Positions 50,303-59,428 are shown, counted from the stretch's first letter. The stretch is DNA of 64,000 nucleotides from Rhodospirillales bacterium BBD 1991-14 (GCA_001657395.1 LYSY01000011.1:1-64000); one strand, 5' to 3'. Numbers and translations are program-made. Notes: generated from the sequence alone by a model not told the origin.

Positions 50303-51805
50303 TCAGGCTGACAGCCGTGGCCACCAGCGGCCCGCGGCGCGGAAGACACGGCGGCGCAGCACCAGATCCGGACGGCTGCGCAGGAAGGTCCGGTCCGACG
50401 GGTTGAAAGGCAGGTTGAGCAGGGCCGGCAGCGCCGCGGCGATGAGGCCGCGCTGCAGGTCGGAACCCCCGCGCGCGGCCACATCGATACCGAGAATGAG
50501 GGCGTAAAGCCGGGCAGAGTTGAGAACGGGAAAGCGCTCCACTGCGTTCAGGTCCGACACCTGCTCCTTGGCGGCCAGCCATCCGGCCTGGCGCTGCTCC
50601 AGGTAGAGGCGGTCGCGCCAGTCGAGGTGGGGCTGCGGCGTTTCCCCGATCCAGCCCAGCCACTCGGTGAGGCCCGCCGCGGCCGGCGATCCCGAAGGCT
50701 CGCCGGCGCGCTGCAGAAACGCGTCCACGGCGGCGGCTGCAGGGGCGGGTTCCGCCGGCAGCGCCCGCCAGTCGGCAAAGCCGCCGGCGACGGCGAAGCC
50801 GTGACCGCCGATGCTGATGCCGGTGAGGTCGTCCCGCTCGCCGCTGAGAACGGGGCGGGCATCGCCCTCGGACACGTGGTCTGCTGCATGGCGGCGCAGC
50901 AGGAGGCGCCGGTCCTCCCGCACCGCCGCCGGAAAGGTCAGGCGATGCGGATAGCCGGCGATCCGCGCCAGCGCCGCCGGCAGCACACGGTCGGCCACCG
51001 TCATGCGGGGGGTCACCCGGGTGAAGGGCTGCAGCGGCAGGCCGGCCTGCGCCGCCAGGGCCAGCATGAGGCGCGAGTCGTAGCCGCCGGTCAGACCAAG
51101 CCAGAGCGGCTCCGCCGTCACTGCCGCGAGGCGCCGCAGCACGGTCACGAGACGCCGCGCGATCTCTGCCCTGGCCTCTTCAGACGGCCGGTCAGGGTCG
51201 ATGGGCGGCATCAGCGTAAGCGCTTCGACATCCCCCTCCGGCAAGCGCAGGGCCTGACTCGGAAGCAGCCGGCGCACCGCGGCAAAACGCGCCCGCGGCG
51301 GCGGGTACCAGGACACACCGCGGTTGTAGGTCAGCGCCCGCGGGTCGCTCAGTGCCCGGGTCACGCCCGGCGCGTGCTCGGCCAGCAGCGCCGGGCTGCT
51401 CGACACCCAAAGATCCCCCTCGGCGTCGTGACAATAGAGACAACCCAGCAGCGCCGAGGCATCGGGAAAGATCCGTCCGCCCTGACCCGCAAGGGGGCCG
51501 ATCAGCAGCCAGCGCCCGGCCCAGTCGTGGCGCCGATCCGGAACCGCGGCGCTGAGGGCCGCTGCCATCGACACCAGGGGCGCAGGGCGGGCCGGGTCGG
51601 TTTCGACGGCACGGCCAAGCAGGATCCAGCCCCGGCCCTCCGCGTCGGCGGCGCGCTCGACCCGCAGCTCCGGGCAACTGTGGAGATGGAGCCCCGCGCC
51701 CAGGCGCTCGCTTGTCCAGCCCTCGGCGACCGCGATTTCCCGGGGCGCCAGAAGGAACTGGCGCCTGTGAAGGCGCAGCGGGGTTTGGCGGGCGGAAGAC
51801 GGCAT
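50303..51805 (-). CDS. asparagine synthase-related protein (ATP-pyrophosphatase fold)
   Basis: Protein of 500 residues. About residues 230-350 resemble an N-type ATP-pyrophosphatase domain: LWLGLTGGYDSRLMLALAAQAGLPL is the PP-loop. An N-terminal part (about 1-200) has the length of a class II amidotransferase, but no Cys2 is present after the start methionine, so glutamine cannot be the nitrogen source. Asparagine synthase-like proteins without glutaminase activity often make amides, lactams or amide-linked sugars. It is divergent from an MFS transporter. Product unknown. Confidence 0.7.
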   Translation of the reverse strand: MPSSARQTPLRLHRRQFLLAPREIAVAEGWTSERLGAGLHLHSCPELRVERAADAEGRGWILLGRAVETDPARPAPLVSMAAALSAAVPDRRHDWAGRWLLIGPLAGQGGRIFPDASALLGCLYCHDAEGDLWVSSSPALLAEHAPGVTRALSDPRALTYNRGVSWYPPPRARFAAVRRLLPSQALRLPEGDVEALTLMPPIDPDRPSEEARAEIARRLVTVLRRLAAVTAEPLWLGLTGGYDSRLMLALAAQAGLPLQPFTRVTPRMTVADRVLPAALARIAGYPHRLTFPAAVREDRRLLLRRHAADHVSEGDARPVLSGERDDLTGISIGGHGFAVAGGFADWRALPAEPAPAAAAVDAFLQRAGEPSGSPAAAGLTEWLGWIGETPQPHLDWRDRLYLEQRQAGWLAAKEQVSDLNAVERFPVLNSARLYALILGIDVAARGGSDLQRGLIAAALPALLNLPFNPSDRTFLRSRPDLVLRRRVFRAAGRWWPRLSA

Positions 51806-52042
51806 GGCGGGCCGGGTTTCCTGCTCTGGAACAATTCGCAAAGGGAGTGAGCCCGCCGACTGCCCGAAACGCCAGGGGCATTTGCCGGGCACAGACCCCG
51901 TTGCGGGGCGAGCCCACCGCCAGAAGCGGGGCAGCCCAGACGATTGAGCATCCCTCCCCCTGCCAGAGGGTGCTATGTCAGAGTCCCATGTTCGTCGCTT
52001 CCTTCTCCTCGCGCTGATCGTCCAGGGCCGACTGCGACCGCC

Positions 52043-53275
52043 ATGGCAAGCCTGCTGTCTTTCACCGCGCTGTTCCTGTCGATCTTCCTCGTCCAGATGG
52101 GCTCCGGTTCGCTCGGGCCTCTGGACGCGCTCTCCGGCGCGGCGATCGGCTTCAGCACCGAGGAGATCGGCCTGCTGGGCTCGGCGCACTTCCTGGGCTT
52201 TTTCTTCGGCTGCTACGTCACGCCACGGCTGATCGGCGATATCGGCCATTCCCGTACCTTCGCGGCAGCCGCGGCCATCGGCGCCATCGGCGCGCTTCTG
52301 CATCCGGTGCTGGAGGGACCGCTTTACTGGGCGATGCTGCGCGTGCTGACCGGCTTTGCCATTGCCGGCGCCTACACGGTGGTGGAGAGCTGGCTGCAGG
52401 CCAAGACCGAAAACCAGTATCGCGGCCGGGTCTACGGCGTCTTCCGCGTGGTCGACCTGATCGGCGCCATCACCGCCCAGGGGCTGATCGCCGTTCTCGA
52501 GCCGGGCAGCTACGTGGCCTACAACATCGTCGCCATGTTCTGCTGCATCTGTCTGCTGCCCCTGGCCCTGACCCAGCGCGCCGCCCCGCCGACGCCGGAG
52601 GCGCCGCGGCTGCAGCCCCTTAAGGCCTTCCGCCTCTCGCCGACGGCAATCACCGGCATCCTGGTCGCAGGGGTCACCAGTGCCGGCTTCCGCATGGTGG
52701 GGCCGGTCTACGGCGTCGAAAACAACCTGACGCAAGGGCAGATCGCGGTCTTCCTCGCCTCCGGCATGCTGGGCGGCATCGCCGCGCAGTATCCCATCGG
52801 ATGGATCGCCGACAAGACCGACCGGCGCATGGTGCTGCTCGGCCTGTCCGTCATCGCCGCAGTCAGCTGCCTGGGGATCGCCTACTGGATCACGCCGGGT
52901 GCGGTCATGGCCATCTACCTCGCCGCCTTCGTTTTCGGGGTCACGGCCTTTCCGATCTACTCGGTCTCCGCCGCCTATGCCAACGACTTCGCCGATCCGG
53001 ATTTCATTGTCGAGCTCAGCGCGGCGCTGATCTTCTTCTTCTCGCTGGGTGCCATCGTCAGCCCGCTGATCTCCGCCTGGCTGATTGCGCTGGCCGGCGC
53101 CAATGCCATGTTCCTCTTCATGGCGGTGGTGCACCTGGCGCTGGTCACCTTCACCCTCTTCCGCATGACCCGCCGCCAGAGCGCCGAGCCGCGCGAGCCC
53201 TACCAGTACCTGCCCCGCACCTCGATGATCCTGGCCCGCCTGCGCCGCGCCGCCAACGGCGGCAACAAGACTTGA
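52043..53275 (+). CDS. MFS transporter
   Basis: Major facilitator of 410 residues with twelve predicted membrane segments. FFFGCYVTPRLIGDIGHSRTF is the loop-2-3 motif A region; YRGRVYGVFRVVDLIG and GWIADKTDRRMVLLGLSV, the second-half motif A, are also clear. The ATG at 52043 is chosen because the longer frame starts in non-conserved sequence. Closest in pattern to small drug/metabolite exporters of the YcaD/UMF type. Divergent from the asparagine synthase-like gene, so it could export that enzyme's product; inference. Confidence 0.86.
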   Translation: MASLLSFTALFLSIFLVQMGSGSLGPLDALSGAAIGFSTEEIGLLGSAHFLGFFFGCYVTPRLIGDIGHSRTFAAAAAIGAIGALLHPVLEGPLYWAMLRVLTGFAIAGAYTVVESWLQAKTENQYRGRVYGVFRVVDLIGAITAQGLIAVLEPGSYVAYNIVAMFCCICLLPLALTQRAAPPTPEAPRLQPLKAFRLSPTAITGILVAGVTSAGFRMVGPVYGVENNLTQGQIAVFLASGMLGGIAAQYPIGWIADKTDRRMVLLGLSVIAAVSCLGIAYWITPGAVMAIYLAAFVFGVTAFPIYSVSAAYANDFADPDFIVELSAALIFFFSLGAIVSPLISAWLIALAGANAMFLFMAVVHLALVTFTLFRMTRRQSAEPREPYQYLPRTSMILARLRRAANGGNKT

Positions 53276-53411
53276 AGCGACGGTCAGCGTTTACGCCGAT
53301 ACGGCCAAACTGGCGACGCCGTGTCTTCGGGTCGGATACCCAGCCTTGCCGCTACAGCCAGCGCATGGCAGCTTGCTGCGCCGCGCCGTCTTCGGCTCCC
53401 TGGACCCTTCG

Positions 53412-54278
53412 ATGATCTCTGCCTCCCCCACAACCAAAGCCATCGCCTGGATGATGGGCGCCCTCACCTCCTTTGCGGTGATGACGGTCTCGGTGCGCGA
53501 ACTGACCGGAGAGATGCATGCCTTCCAGATGCTGTTCATCCGCAGCGCCATCGGCATCCTGATCCTGCTGCCGTTTCTGCAGCGCGGCGGCTGGGGGCAG
53601 ATCCGCCTGACCTACCTTGCCGGCCATACGGCGCGCAACGTCATCCACTTCACCGGCCAGGTTTTGTGGATCTTCGGCATCGGGCTGCTGCCGCTGGCCA
53701 CGGTCTCGGCCCTGGAGTTCACCTCGCCGCTCTGGGGCGGGCTGCTGGCGGTGCTGTTCCTCGGCGAGAAGATGAACCGCGGACGCTGGACCGCCTTCGG
53801 ACTCGGCTTCCTCGGCGTCCTGGTGATCGTCCGGCCGGGCTTCGTCGAGGTCAGCGAGGGCATCCTCATCATGCTGGCCTGCGCCTTCTTCTTCGGGGCA
53901 ACCGGCGTCGCGACGAAGTGGCTGACCCGCCGCGAAAGCGCGCTCGCCATCGTTTTCATGATGGTGGTCATGCAGACCGTCTTCGGGGCCGTCGCCTCCA
54001 GCTTCGTCTGGGCGCCCCTGGCCTGGCACCAGACGCCCTGGCTGATCCTGCTGGCGATCACCGGTCTGACCGCCCACTACAGCCTCACCCGGGCGCTGGC
54101 CGCCGCCGATGCCACCTTCATCATGCCGATGGAGTTCCTGCGGCTGCCCATCGTCGCCGTGGTCGGTTTCCTGCTCTACCAGGAAGCCTTCGAGGCCATG
54201 ACCCTCCTCGGGGCGGCCATCATCTTCTCCGGCAACTACGCCTCGATCCGCCACGAAACGCGGACCGTCGTGCGCTAA
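53412..54278 (+). CDS. DMT (EamA) family transporter
   Basis: Ten-segment membrane protein of 288 residues with two EamA repeats, each about five helices: ALTSFAVMTVSVRELTG, ALEFTSPLWGGLLAVLFLGEKMNRGRW and LTRALAAADATFIMPMEFLRLPIVAVVGFLLYQEAFEAMTLLGAAII. Such proteins export amino acids or other small metabolites. The ATG at 53412 is preferred; an ATG at 53346 is in frame but adds a non-conserved stretch. The enoyl-CoA hydratase gene begins 67 bp after its stop. Confidence 0.88.
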   Translation: MISASPTTKAIAWMMGALTSFAVMTVSVRELTGEMHAFQMLFIRSAIGILILLPFLQRGGWGQIRLTYLAGHTARNVIHFTGQVLWIFGIGLLPLATVSALEFTSPLWGGLLAVLFLGEKMNRGRWTAFGLGFLGVLVIVRPGFVEVSEGILIMLACAFFFGATGVATKWLTRRESALAIVFMMVVMQTVFGAVASSFVWAPLAWHQTPWLILLAITGLTAHYSLTRALAAADATFIMPMEFLRLPIVAVVGFLLYQEAFEAMTLLGAAIIFSGNYASIRHETRTVVR

Positions 54279-54345
54279 GGCCCGGTTGCGCCGAAAACCG
54301 TCTTCAGGCTCAATCGGGCTCCCTGCCGAAGCGGAGGAGCAGCCC

Positions 54346-55137
54346 ATGGCCTATGAGACCCTCACCTATGACGTCCGCGACGCCGTCGCCTGGATCACCT
54401 TCAACAGGCCGGAGCGCTTCAATGCCATGAGCCCGCTGCTGGTGCGCGAGCTCTGCGACGTCGCCACCCGCTGCTCCAGCGACAAGGCCGTGCGCGCCGC
54501 CGTTCTGACCGGTGCCGGCGATCAGGCCTTCTGCGCCGGGGGCGATGTTTCGGAATTCGCCAAGCGCCTCGATGACGTCGATCTTCTGGTGAAGGAGATG
54601 ACGACCTACCTCCACGCCGCCGTCTCGCGCTTCGCCTGGATGCGCGCGCCGCTGATCGGTGCCGTCAACGGCGTGGCCGCCGGCGCCGGCCTCAGTGCCG
54701 TCGCCTTCTGCGATCTCGTCATCGCCGCCGAGACCGCGACCTTCACCTCGGCCTACACCCAGATCGGCCTGACGCCGGACGGCAGCTCGACTTTCTTCCT
54801 CAGCCGTATCCTCGGCCCGCGCCGCGCGATGGAGCTCTATCTCACCAACCGTGTGCTCAGCGCGCAGGAGGCTCTGGACTGGGGGCTCGTGAACACGGTG
54901 GTTCCCGCCGACCGGGTCCTGACCGAAGCGGAGGCCCTCGCCGCGACCCTGGCCCAGGGCCCGACCGAGGCCTACGGCGGCGTCAAGAAACTGCTCCAGA
55001 CCGCGGCCACCGACAGCCTGGAAAGCCAGATGGAGCGGGAGACCCGCTTCATCGCCCGGGCCGGCGCCAGCGCCGACGGGCAGGAAGGCATCCGCGCCTT
55101 TCTGGAGAAGCGCCGGCCGACCTTCTCCGGGACCTGA
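54346..55137 (+). CDS. enoyl-CoA hydratase/isomerase family protein
   Basis: Crotonase-fold enzyme of 263 residues. VAWITFNRPERFNAMSPLLVREL, DQAFCAGGDVSEFAK, AVNGVAAGAGLSAVAFCDLVIA and FTSAYTQIGLTPDGSSTFFL are present. The last block has Asp (TPDGSS) at the position of the acid residue of isomerase-type members such as PaaG, suggesting double-bond isomerase activity. GGAGGAGC precedes the ATG. Substrate unknown; it may be cotranscribed with the upstream EamA gene. Confidence 0.9.
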   Translation: MAYETLTYDVRDAVAWITFNRPERFNAMSPLLVRELCDVATRCSSDKAVRAAVLTGAGDQAFCAGGDVSEFAKRLDDVDLLVKEMTTYLHAAVSRFAWMRAPLIGAVNGVAAGAGLSAVAFCDLVIAAETATFTSAYTQIGLTPDGSSTFFLSRILGPRRAMELYLTNRVLSAQEALDWGLVNTVVPADRVLTEAEALAATLAQGPTEAYGGVKKLLQTAATDSLESQMERETRFIARAGASADGQEGIRAFLEKRRPTFSGT

Positions 55138-55169
55138 GCGACCGACAACCCGTTTCTGCCCGGTCCCGC

Positions 55170-55213
55170 CCCGGCTTCGGCCCGGCTTCGGCCCGGCTTC
55201 GGCCCGGTTTGGC
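55170..55213. repeat. 11-bp tandem repeat, about four copies
   Basis: CCCGGCTTCGG is repeated three times exactly (55170-55202) and a fourth copy (55203-55213) is degenerate. It lies in the non-coding gap after the enoyl-CoA hydratase gene. Another small slippage-type array. Confidence 0.85.
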
Positions 55214-55316
55214 CGGCCTGTTTTCGCGCGGGCCTCTTCATTCGGACGGGCCTCCCCACCAAACGGGCCTCCCCAAAAAAACACGCACAAAAACTGTGGG
55301 CGTTCTTGACTGTTTC

Positions 55317-55335
55317 GAGAATGCGAGTCATTCTC
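55317..55335. promoter_or_regulatory. Fur-box-like inverted repeat
   Basis: GAGAATG-CGAGT-CATTCTC is a 19-base dyad with perfect 7-base arms, followed immediately by ATTCTCATC. Fur-family sites in Alphaproteobacteria are about 19 bp, AT-richer dyads of similar arm composition, so this is a candidate iron or manganese operator. It lies 53 bp before the start of the unrecognised gene at 55388. No classical Fur gene is in the window. Confidence 0.6.
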
Positions 55336-55387
55336 ATTCTCATCACGATCCGTCCCACCCTCGGCCGAAACCTCAGTGGATCTTCTC

Positions 55388-56494
55388 ATGCAGCCTCTTC
55401 CCGACCCGCGGCACCAATCCCATCGCCTGCCGCGCATCGTCGCCGCACTCACCTTTCCCGAGATCATCGTCATCTGGGCGCTGCGCCACGCCACCGCAGA
55501 CGCTGGTGGAGGAGACGGGGCCTCCGGGCGGATCGCCAAGGAGTTCGCCCGCGCCCTGGGCCTCGCCCGGCTGGAGGAAGCGCTGGCCGCGCTTGCGACG
55601 ATGGTTGCTGCCCTCTCCGACGCCAGCCGCCTGCCCCAGGCGATGCCGCCACTGGACGACGACCGAGTGTCGGCCCGGGAAGAAGCGCTCCTGGCGCTGC
55701 TGGGCGCCGCTCAGCGCAGCGACCCGAGCCTTTCGAGACGGCTCGTCGAGTGGCTCGTTCTGCCCCAGGCGCAGCGGGACTTTACCGAAGCCGCCGCCAG
55801 CCTCGCGCGGATCATGAGCGAAGCCGGCCAGACCATTCCGCTGGATTCGCAGCGCCACCGGCCCCGGCTGCGCCTTGCCGCATCCTATGACGATGACGCT
55901 GCGCCTCACAAAGACCTGCTGCCCTCTGCGGCGGACTGGCAGACCCTCGCGCTGCCGGAACGCCATCTCACCGGCGGCGTCAGGCTCTGGGTTCAGGCCT
56001 TCCGCAGCGACCAGGACCCGCTGGCCGCCGTGCGGCAGCACTTCGGAAGCCGGGCCTCGGCCGATGCGGGCCTCAGCCTCCATGCCGTCTTGCGCAACAC
56101 CACCCTGGCGGCAACGCGCGCCGTCGATGTCCGCTGCCTGCGCTGCCCCGGTCTCTCCCCTGACGAAGCCCGGCTTCTGGACGCGATCGCCTGGCTGCAG
56201 CGCGAGCAGAGCGAGCCGGCCACAGCACCGCTGGCGCAGTGGCTGCCGGGAGCGGCCCTGCGCCTCTCGCTCGACGCGGCGCGGGGTCTCGGCGCCGCCC
56301 TGGCGCAGGACGGCTACATCCTGCCCTTACGCAACTGGGATTATGCCGCGCTTGAAGCCGCGAGCCGGGCGCCCCATCGACCCCATCCCCAGGAAGCAGC
56401 GCAGCAGGGCACAGCCGGCCCCAACACCGATCCCTTGGAGAGCGCCTTTGCCGTTACGGGTGGCGACCGGGCGGCCTCTCCCACTGTGCATTGA
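55388..56494 (+). CDS. protein of unknown function behind a Fur-box-like site
   Basis: I do not recognise this protein of 368 residues. It starts MQPLPDPRHQSHRLPRIVAALTFPEIIVIWALRH. It is Ala/Leu-rich and mostly helical, without a signal peptide. The central part contains RCLRCPGLSPDEARLLDAIAWLQ, with a Cys pair (CLRC) that could bind metal. A GTG at 55376 is an alternative start; neither start has a strong ribosome site. Because the Fur-like dyad lies directly upstream and a peroxiredoxin gene follows, a role in metal or oxidative stress is possible but unproven. It is probably real, since codon usage and length are normal. Confidence 0.72.
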   Translation: MQPLPDPRHQSHRLPRIVAALTFPEIIVIWALRHATADAGGGDGASGRIAKEFARALGLARLEEALAALATMVAALSDASRLPQAMPPLDDDRVSAREEALLALLGAAQRSDPSLSRRLVEWLVLPQAQRDFTEAAASLARIMSEAGQTIPLDSQRHRPRLRLAASYDDDAAPHKDLLPSAADWQTLALPERHLTGGVRLWVQAFRSDQDPLAAVRQHFGSRASADAGLSLHAVLRNTTLAATRAVDVRCLRCPGLSPDEARLLDAIAWLQREQSEPATAPLAQWLPGAALRLSLDAARGLGAALAQDGYILPLRNWDYAALEAASRAPHRPHPQEAAQQGTAGPNTDPLESAFAVTGGDRAASPTVH

Positions 56495-56533
56495 GCTCTT
56501 GGCAACACCTGCAAACAGATACGGAGGACAACG

Positions 56534-57055
56534 ATGCGGAACGTCGGCGACTTGGTTCCCGAGGTCACGTTCAAACTTCGCACAGATGGAGAGTGGCAGA
56601 AGAAGACAAGCAGCGACGTCTTCAAGGGCCGGCGCGTCATCGTCTTCGCGCTGCCGGGCGCCTTCACGCCGACCTGTTCATCCACCCACCTGCCGGGCTA
56701 CATGACCCTGTCAAGGAGTCTGAAGACCATGGGAGTCGACGAGATCTTTTGCCTTTCCGTGAACGACGCCTTCGTCATGAACGCCTGGGCCAAGGATCAG
56801 GGGGTCGACGACGAGGTCGCCATGCTGCCGGACGGCAGCGCGCACTTCACCCGGCAGATGGGCATGCTGGTGGACAAGGACGAGTTGGGCTTCGGGGAGC
56901 GTTCCTGGCGCTATGCCATGGTCGTCGACGACGGTGTCATCGAAAAGATCTTCGCTGAAGACTGGGCGGTGGCCGGCGACCCCTTTGCGGTCAGCGATGC
57001 GGTAACCATGTTGAGCTACCTCAGCGAGGCCGCGGCGAGAAAGGCGAGCGCGTAA
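56534..57055 (+). CDS. peroxiredoxin (Prx5/AhpC-TSA family)
   Basis: Thiol peroxidase of 173 residues. PGAFTPTCSSTHLPGY contains the peroxidatic Cys48 after T45, and IFCLSVNDAFVMNAW a second cysteine, Cys73, that could resolve it. MGMLVDKDELGFGERSWRYAMVVDDGVI is typical of Prx5-type proteins, which reduce H2O2 and organic peroxides with thioredoxin or glutathione. No redoxin domain is fused. It is 39 bp after the unrecognised gene, so coexpression with it is likely. Confidence 0.92.
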   Translation: MRNVGDLVPEVTFKLRTDGEWQKKTSSDVFKGRRVIVFALPGAFTPTCSSTHLPGYMTLSRSLKTMGVDEIFCLSVNDAFVMNAWAKDQGVDDEVAMLPDGSAHFTRQMGMLVDKDELGFGERSWRYAMVVDDGVIEKIFAEDWAVAGDPFAVSDAVTMLSYLSEAAARKASA

Positions 57056-57095
57056 GCCGCTCGCTCCAGAAAAGGCGGCGGGCTAAGAAAAACCG

Positions 57096-57344
57096 TCAGA
57101 CGCGCTGGTTCTGCTGCATCACCGCCAGCATCTCCTGCAGCATGGCATCCCGGCGCGTCCGAAGCGCGTCCCCGGCGTCCGGACCATTCATGACCGCCAC
57201 CTCTTCGAGGTGCCCCAGACGTTCTTCAAGCTCGCAATACGCCCGGCAGAGCGCGCTGAAGGCGGTGTTCGAGGCGTAGAGCCGCTGCACCTCCTTCTCG
57301 CGGCCTGGAAAGCGCTCGTAGACGGGCTGCAAGCGGTCGCTCAT
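57096..57344 (-). CDS. small conserved coiled protein, YdcH/DUF465-like pattern
   Basis: Protein of 82 residues. FPGREKEVQRLYASNTAFSALCRAYCELEERLGHLEEV resembles small alphaproteobacterial proteins in which a charged helical segment precedes an LC/Y-rich one. The whole is predicted helical. Start at 57344 chosen because the frame upstream is not conserved. Function unknown. Confidence 0.65.
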   Translation of the reverse strand: MSDRLQPVYERFPGREKEVQRLYASNTAFSALCRAYCELEERLGHLEEVAVMNGPDAGDALRTRRDAMLQEMLAVMQQNQRV

Positions 57345-57552
57345 GGCAGCAGGTCGTTCATAAGGGCATCTCCCATAAAGGCGCCTTTGGGTCACAAAGC
57401 TGTCATGATGGCGGCCCGGGCCTGCCGGGACATTGATCTGACCCCAACCCAGCGGCTCCGGATCAGCCGGGTTGAGGCATCTCAATGCACGAGGTTACGG
57501 GCGGGCTAGGCTCAACCGGAACTTGGCCGGGTCACAAGCGAGCGTCCCCGCA

Positions 57553-59154
57553 ATGACTGCTGCACAGACGGCGGATTCCTCACGGCCTCAGGGCCCTGCA
57601 GCCGATTTACAGGAAGCCGCGCAAGGCTTCCTCGGCAGTCCCGGCAGCTTCGGCCCGGGGGTTGCCGAGGTGCAGCGCATCGATACCCACGGCGCCATCG
57701 TCTTCCTGGCCGGGGATCGCGCCTACAAGATCAAGCGGGCCGTGCGCTATCCCTATATGGACTTCTCGACCCTGGAGAAGCGGCGCCGCGCCCTGGAGCG
57801 CGAGCTCTCCCTCAACGTCCGAACCGCACCCTGTCTCTATCTCCGGGTCTCTCCCCTGACGCAAGAGGCGGATGGCCACTTGGCGCTCGACGGCCCGGGC
57901 ACGGTGGTTGAGTGGGTGCTGGTGATGAAGCGATTCTCGCAAAGCCAGCTCTTCGACCGACTGGCCGAAGCCGGCGAGCTGACCGATGCCGCCATGCTCG
58001 CCTTGGCCGATGCGGTCGCGGTGTTCCACGATACCGCCCCTCCCGTCGACACCCTCAGCGCTGCAAAGCTGCTGCGCGGGGCGGAGGCCATGGAGTGGGT
58101 CGTCGAAGAGAACAACGAAGAGATCCTGGCCCGCCCTGCCCTCTTCGCCCCGGCGGAGGCGGCCCGGCTCGCCGAGCACTCCCTTGCCGCGCTGGAACGC
58201 AGCCGCGGGCTGCTGGACCGGCGGAGCGGCGAAGGCCACCAGCGGCTCTGTCACGGCGACCTTCACCTGCGCAACGTGGTGCTGCTGAACGGACGGCCGA
58301 CCCTTTTCGACGCCATCGAGTTCAACGACTCGCTCGCCTGCATCGACGTTCTCTACGATCTCGCTTTTCTGCTGATGGACCTGGAGGAGCGCGGGTTCAG
58401 ACCCTTCGCCAACCTGGTCCTGAACCGCTACCTCCAACGGCGCGGCGACCTGGGCGCTCTCGCGCTGCTGCCGCTGTTTCTTTCCGCCCGCGCCGCGGTC
58501 AGGGCCAAGGTCGCCGCCAGTCTGGAGTCCGTCGAGCAATCACCGGAGGCCAAGTCCCGGCGCCGCGCGGAGGCTGCGGCCTACTTCGCGCAGGCGCTCC
58601 TCTTTCTGGAGCCGCCGGCGCCGCGCCTCATTGCCGTGGGCGGCCTCTCGGGCACCGGCAAGACGAGCCTGGCGCGCCGGCTGGCGGTGGACCTGGGCCC
58701 CTCCCCCGGTGCCGTCCACCTGCGCAGCGACGTTCTGCGCAAGGCCCTTGCCGGCGTGGAGGAGCACGAGCGCCTGCCGCCGGAGGCCTACGACAAGGCC
58801 TCAAACGACGCGGTCTACCACCAGCTCCTGGACCGGGCGAAGCATGTTTTGACGGCGGGGCATGCGGTCATCATCGACGCCGTCTTCGCGCAGCCCGCCG
58901 AGCGTGCGGCGGTCCGGGCGCTCGCCGAGGCCTGCGGCACGGCCTTCACGGGCCTCTGGCTGCAGGCGCAGCCCGCGACGCTGATCGCACGGGTAGACCA
59001 GCGCCGTGGCGACGCGTCCGACGCCACGGCCGCCGTGGTGCAGCGGCAGCTCTCTTACGACACGGGCCTTGTCGACTGGCAGGTTGTCGATACGAACGGC
59101 CCGATGGACGAGGTTATCGACAGCGCCCGCGCTGCCCTTGGTCTCGAGGCATAG
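57553..59154 (+). CDS. aminoglycoside phosphotransferase-like kinase fused to a P-loop kinase
   Basis: Bifunctional protein of 533 residues. The first half is an APH/choline-kinase-like domain with CHGDLHLRNVVLLNGRPTLFDAIEFND, which holds the catalytic HGD loop (233-237) and the metal-binding DAIEF. The second half is an AAA/gluconate-kinase-like P-loop kinase with GGLSGTGKTSLARRLA at 363-378 and AVIIDAVFAQPAERAAVRALA. This two-kinase fusion is known in bacterial genomes, but the substrates are not. The start at 57553 follows a conserved beginning at about residue 20; upstream residues are random. Confidence 0.88.
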   Translation: MTAAQTADSSRPQGPAADLQEAAQGFLGSPGSFGPGVAEVQRIDTHGAIVFLAGDRAYKIKRAVRYPYMDFSTLEKRRRALERELSLNVRTAPCLYLRVSPLTQEADGHLALDGPGTVVEWVLVMKRFSQSQLFDRLAEAGELTDAAMLALADAVAVFHDTAPPVDTLSAAKLLRGAEAMEWVVEENNEEILARPALFAPAEAARLAEHSLAALERSRGLLDRRSGEGHQRLCHGDLHLRNVVLLNGRPTLFDAIEFNDSLACIDVLYDLAFLLMDLEERGFRPFANLVLNRYLQRRGDLGALALLPLFLSARAAVRAKVAASLESVEQSPEAKSRRRAEAAAYFAQALLFLEPPAPRLIAVGGLSGTGKTSLARRLAVDLGPSPGAVHLRSDVLRKALAGVEEHERLPPEAYDKASNDAVYHQLLDRAKHVLTAGHAVIIDAVFAQPAERAAVRALAEACGTAFTGLWLQAQPATLIARVDQRRGDASDATAAVVQRQLSYDTGLVDWQVVDTNGPMDEVIDSARAALGLEA

Positions 59155-59428
59155 GCGCCGACACTTCATTAACCTCTCCGCTTTGCCCCTTGTTAAGCCT
59201 CCCTGTGATAAATCCCGCATCACTTTGGGGCGGTTTCGCCATGATTGGACGCAGGCCACCTGAATCCTTTGCGCTTTTTCTTTGAACCCTGAAGCTTCCG
59301 GGCGCGACAGAACGGTATGTCCCGAAAACGGACGGGAATAAGCGGCTCGCCGGAGCGTTCTTAGACTAGAACAGCATCGCTACCGCCCCGGAAGACAGGG
59401 CCGAGACAGATACGGAGGCCTGAGTACC

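Noticed and set aside
50303-51805. Lasso-peptide cyclase
   Set aside because: An asparagine-synthase-like domain fits, but no precursor peptide, leader peptidase or RRE gene is adjacent.
50303-53134. Open frame of 943 codons on the minus strand
   Set aside because: Only the last 500 codons carry the PP-loop domain. The upstream part is rich in Asp, Arg and Gln and lies antisense to the MFS gene.
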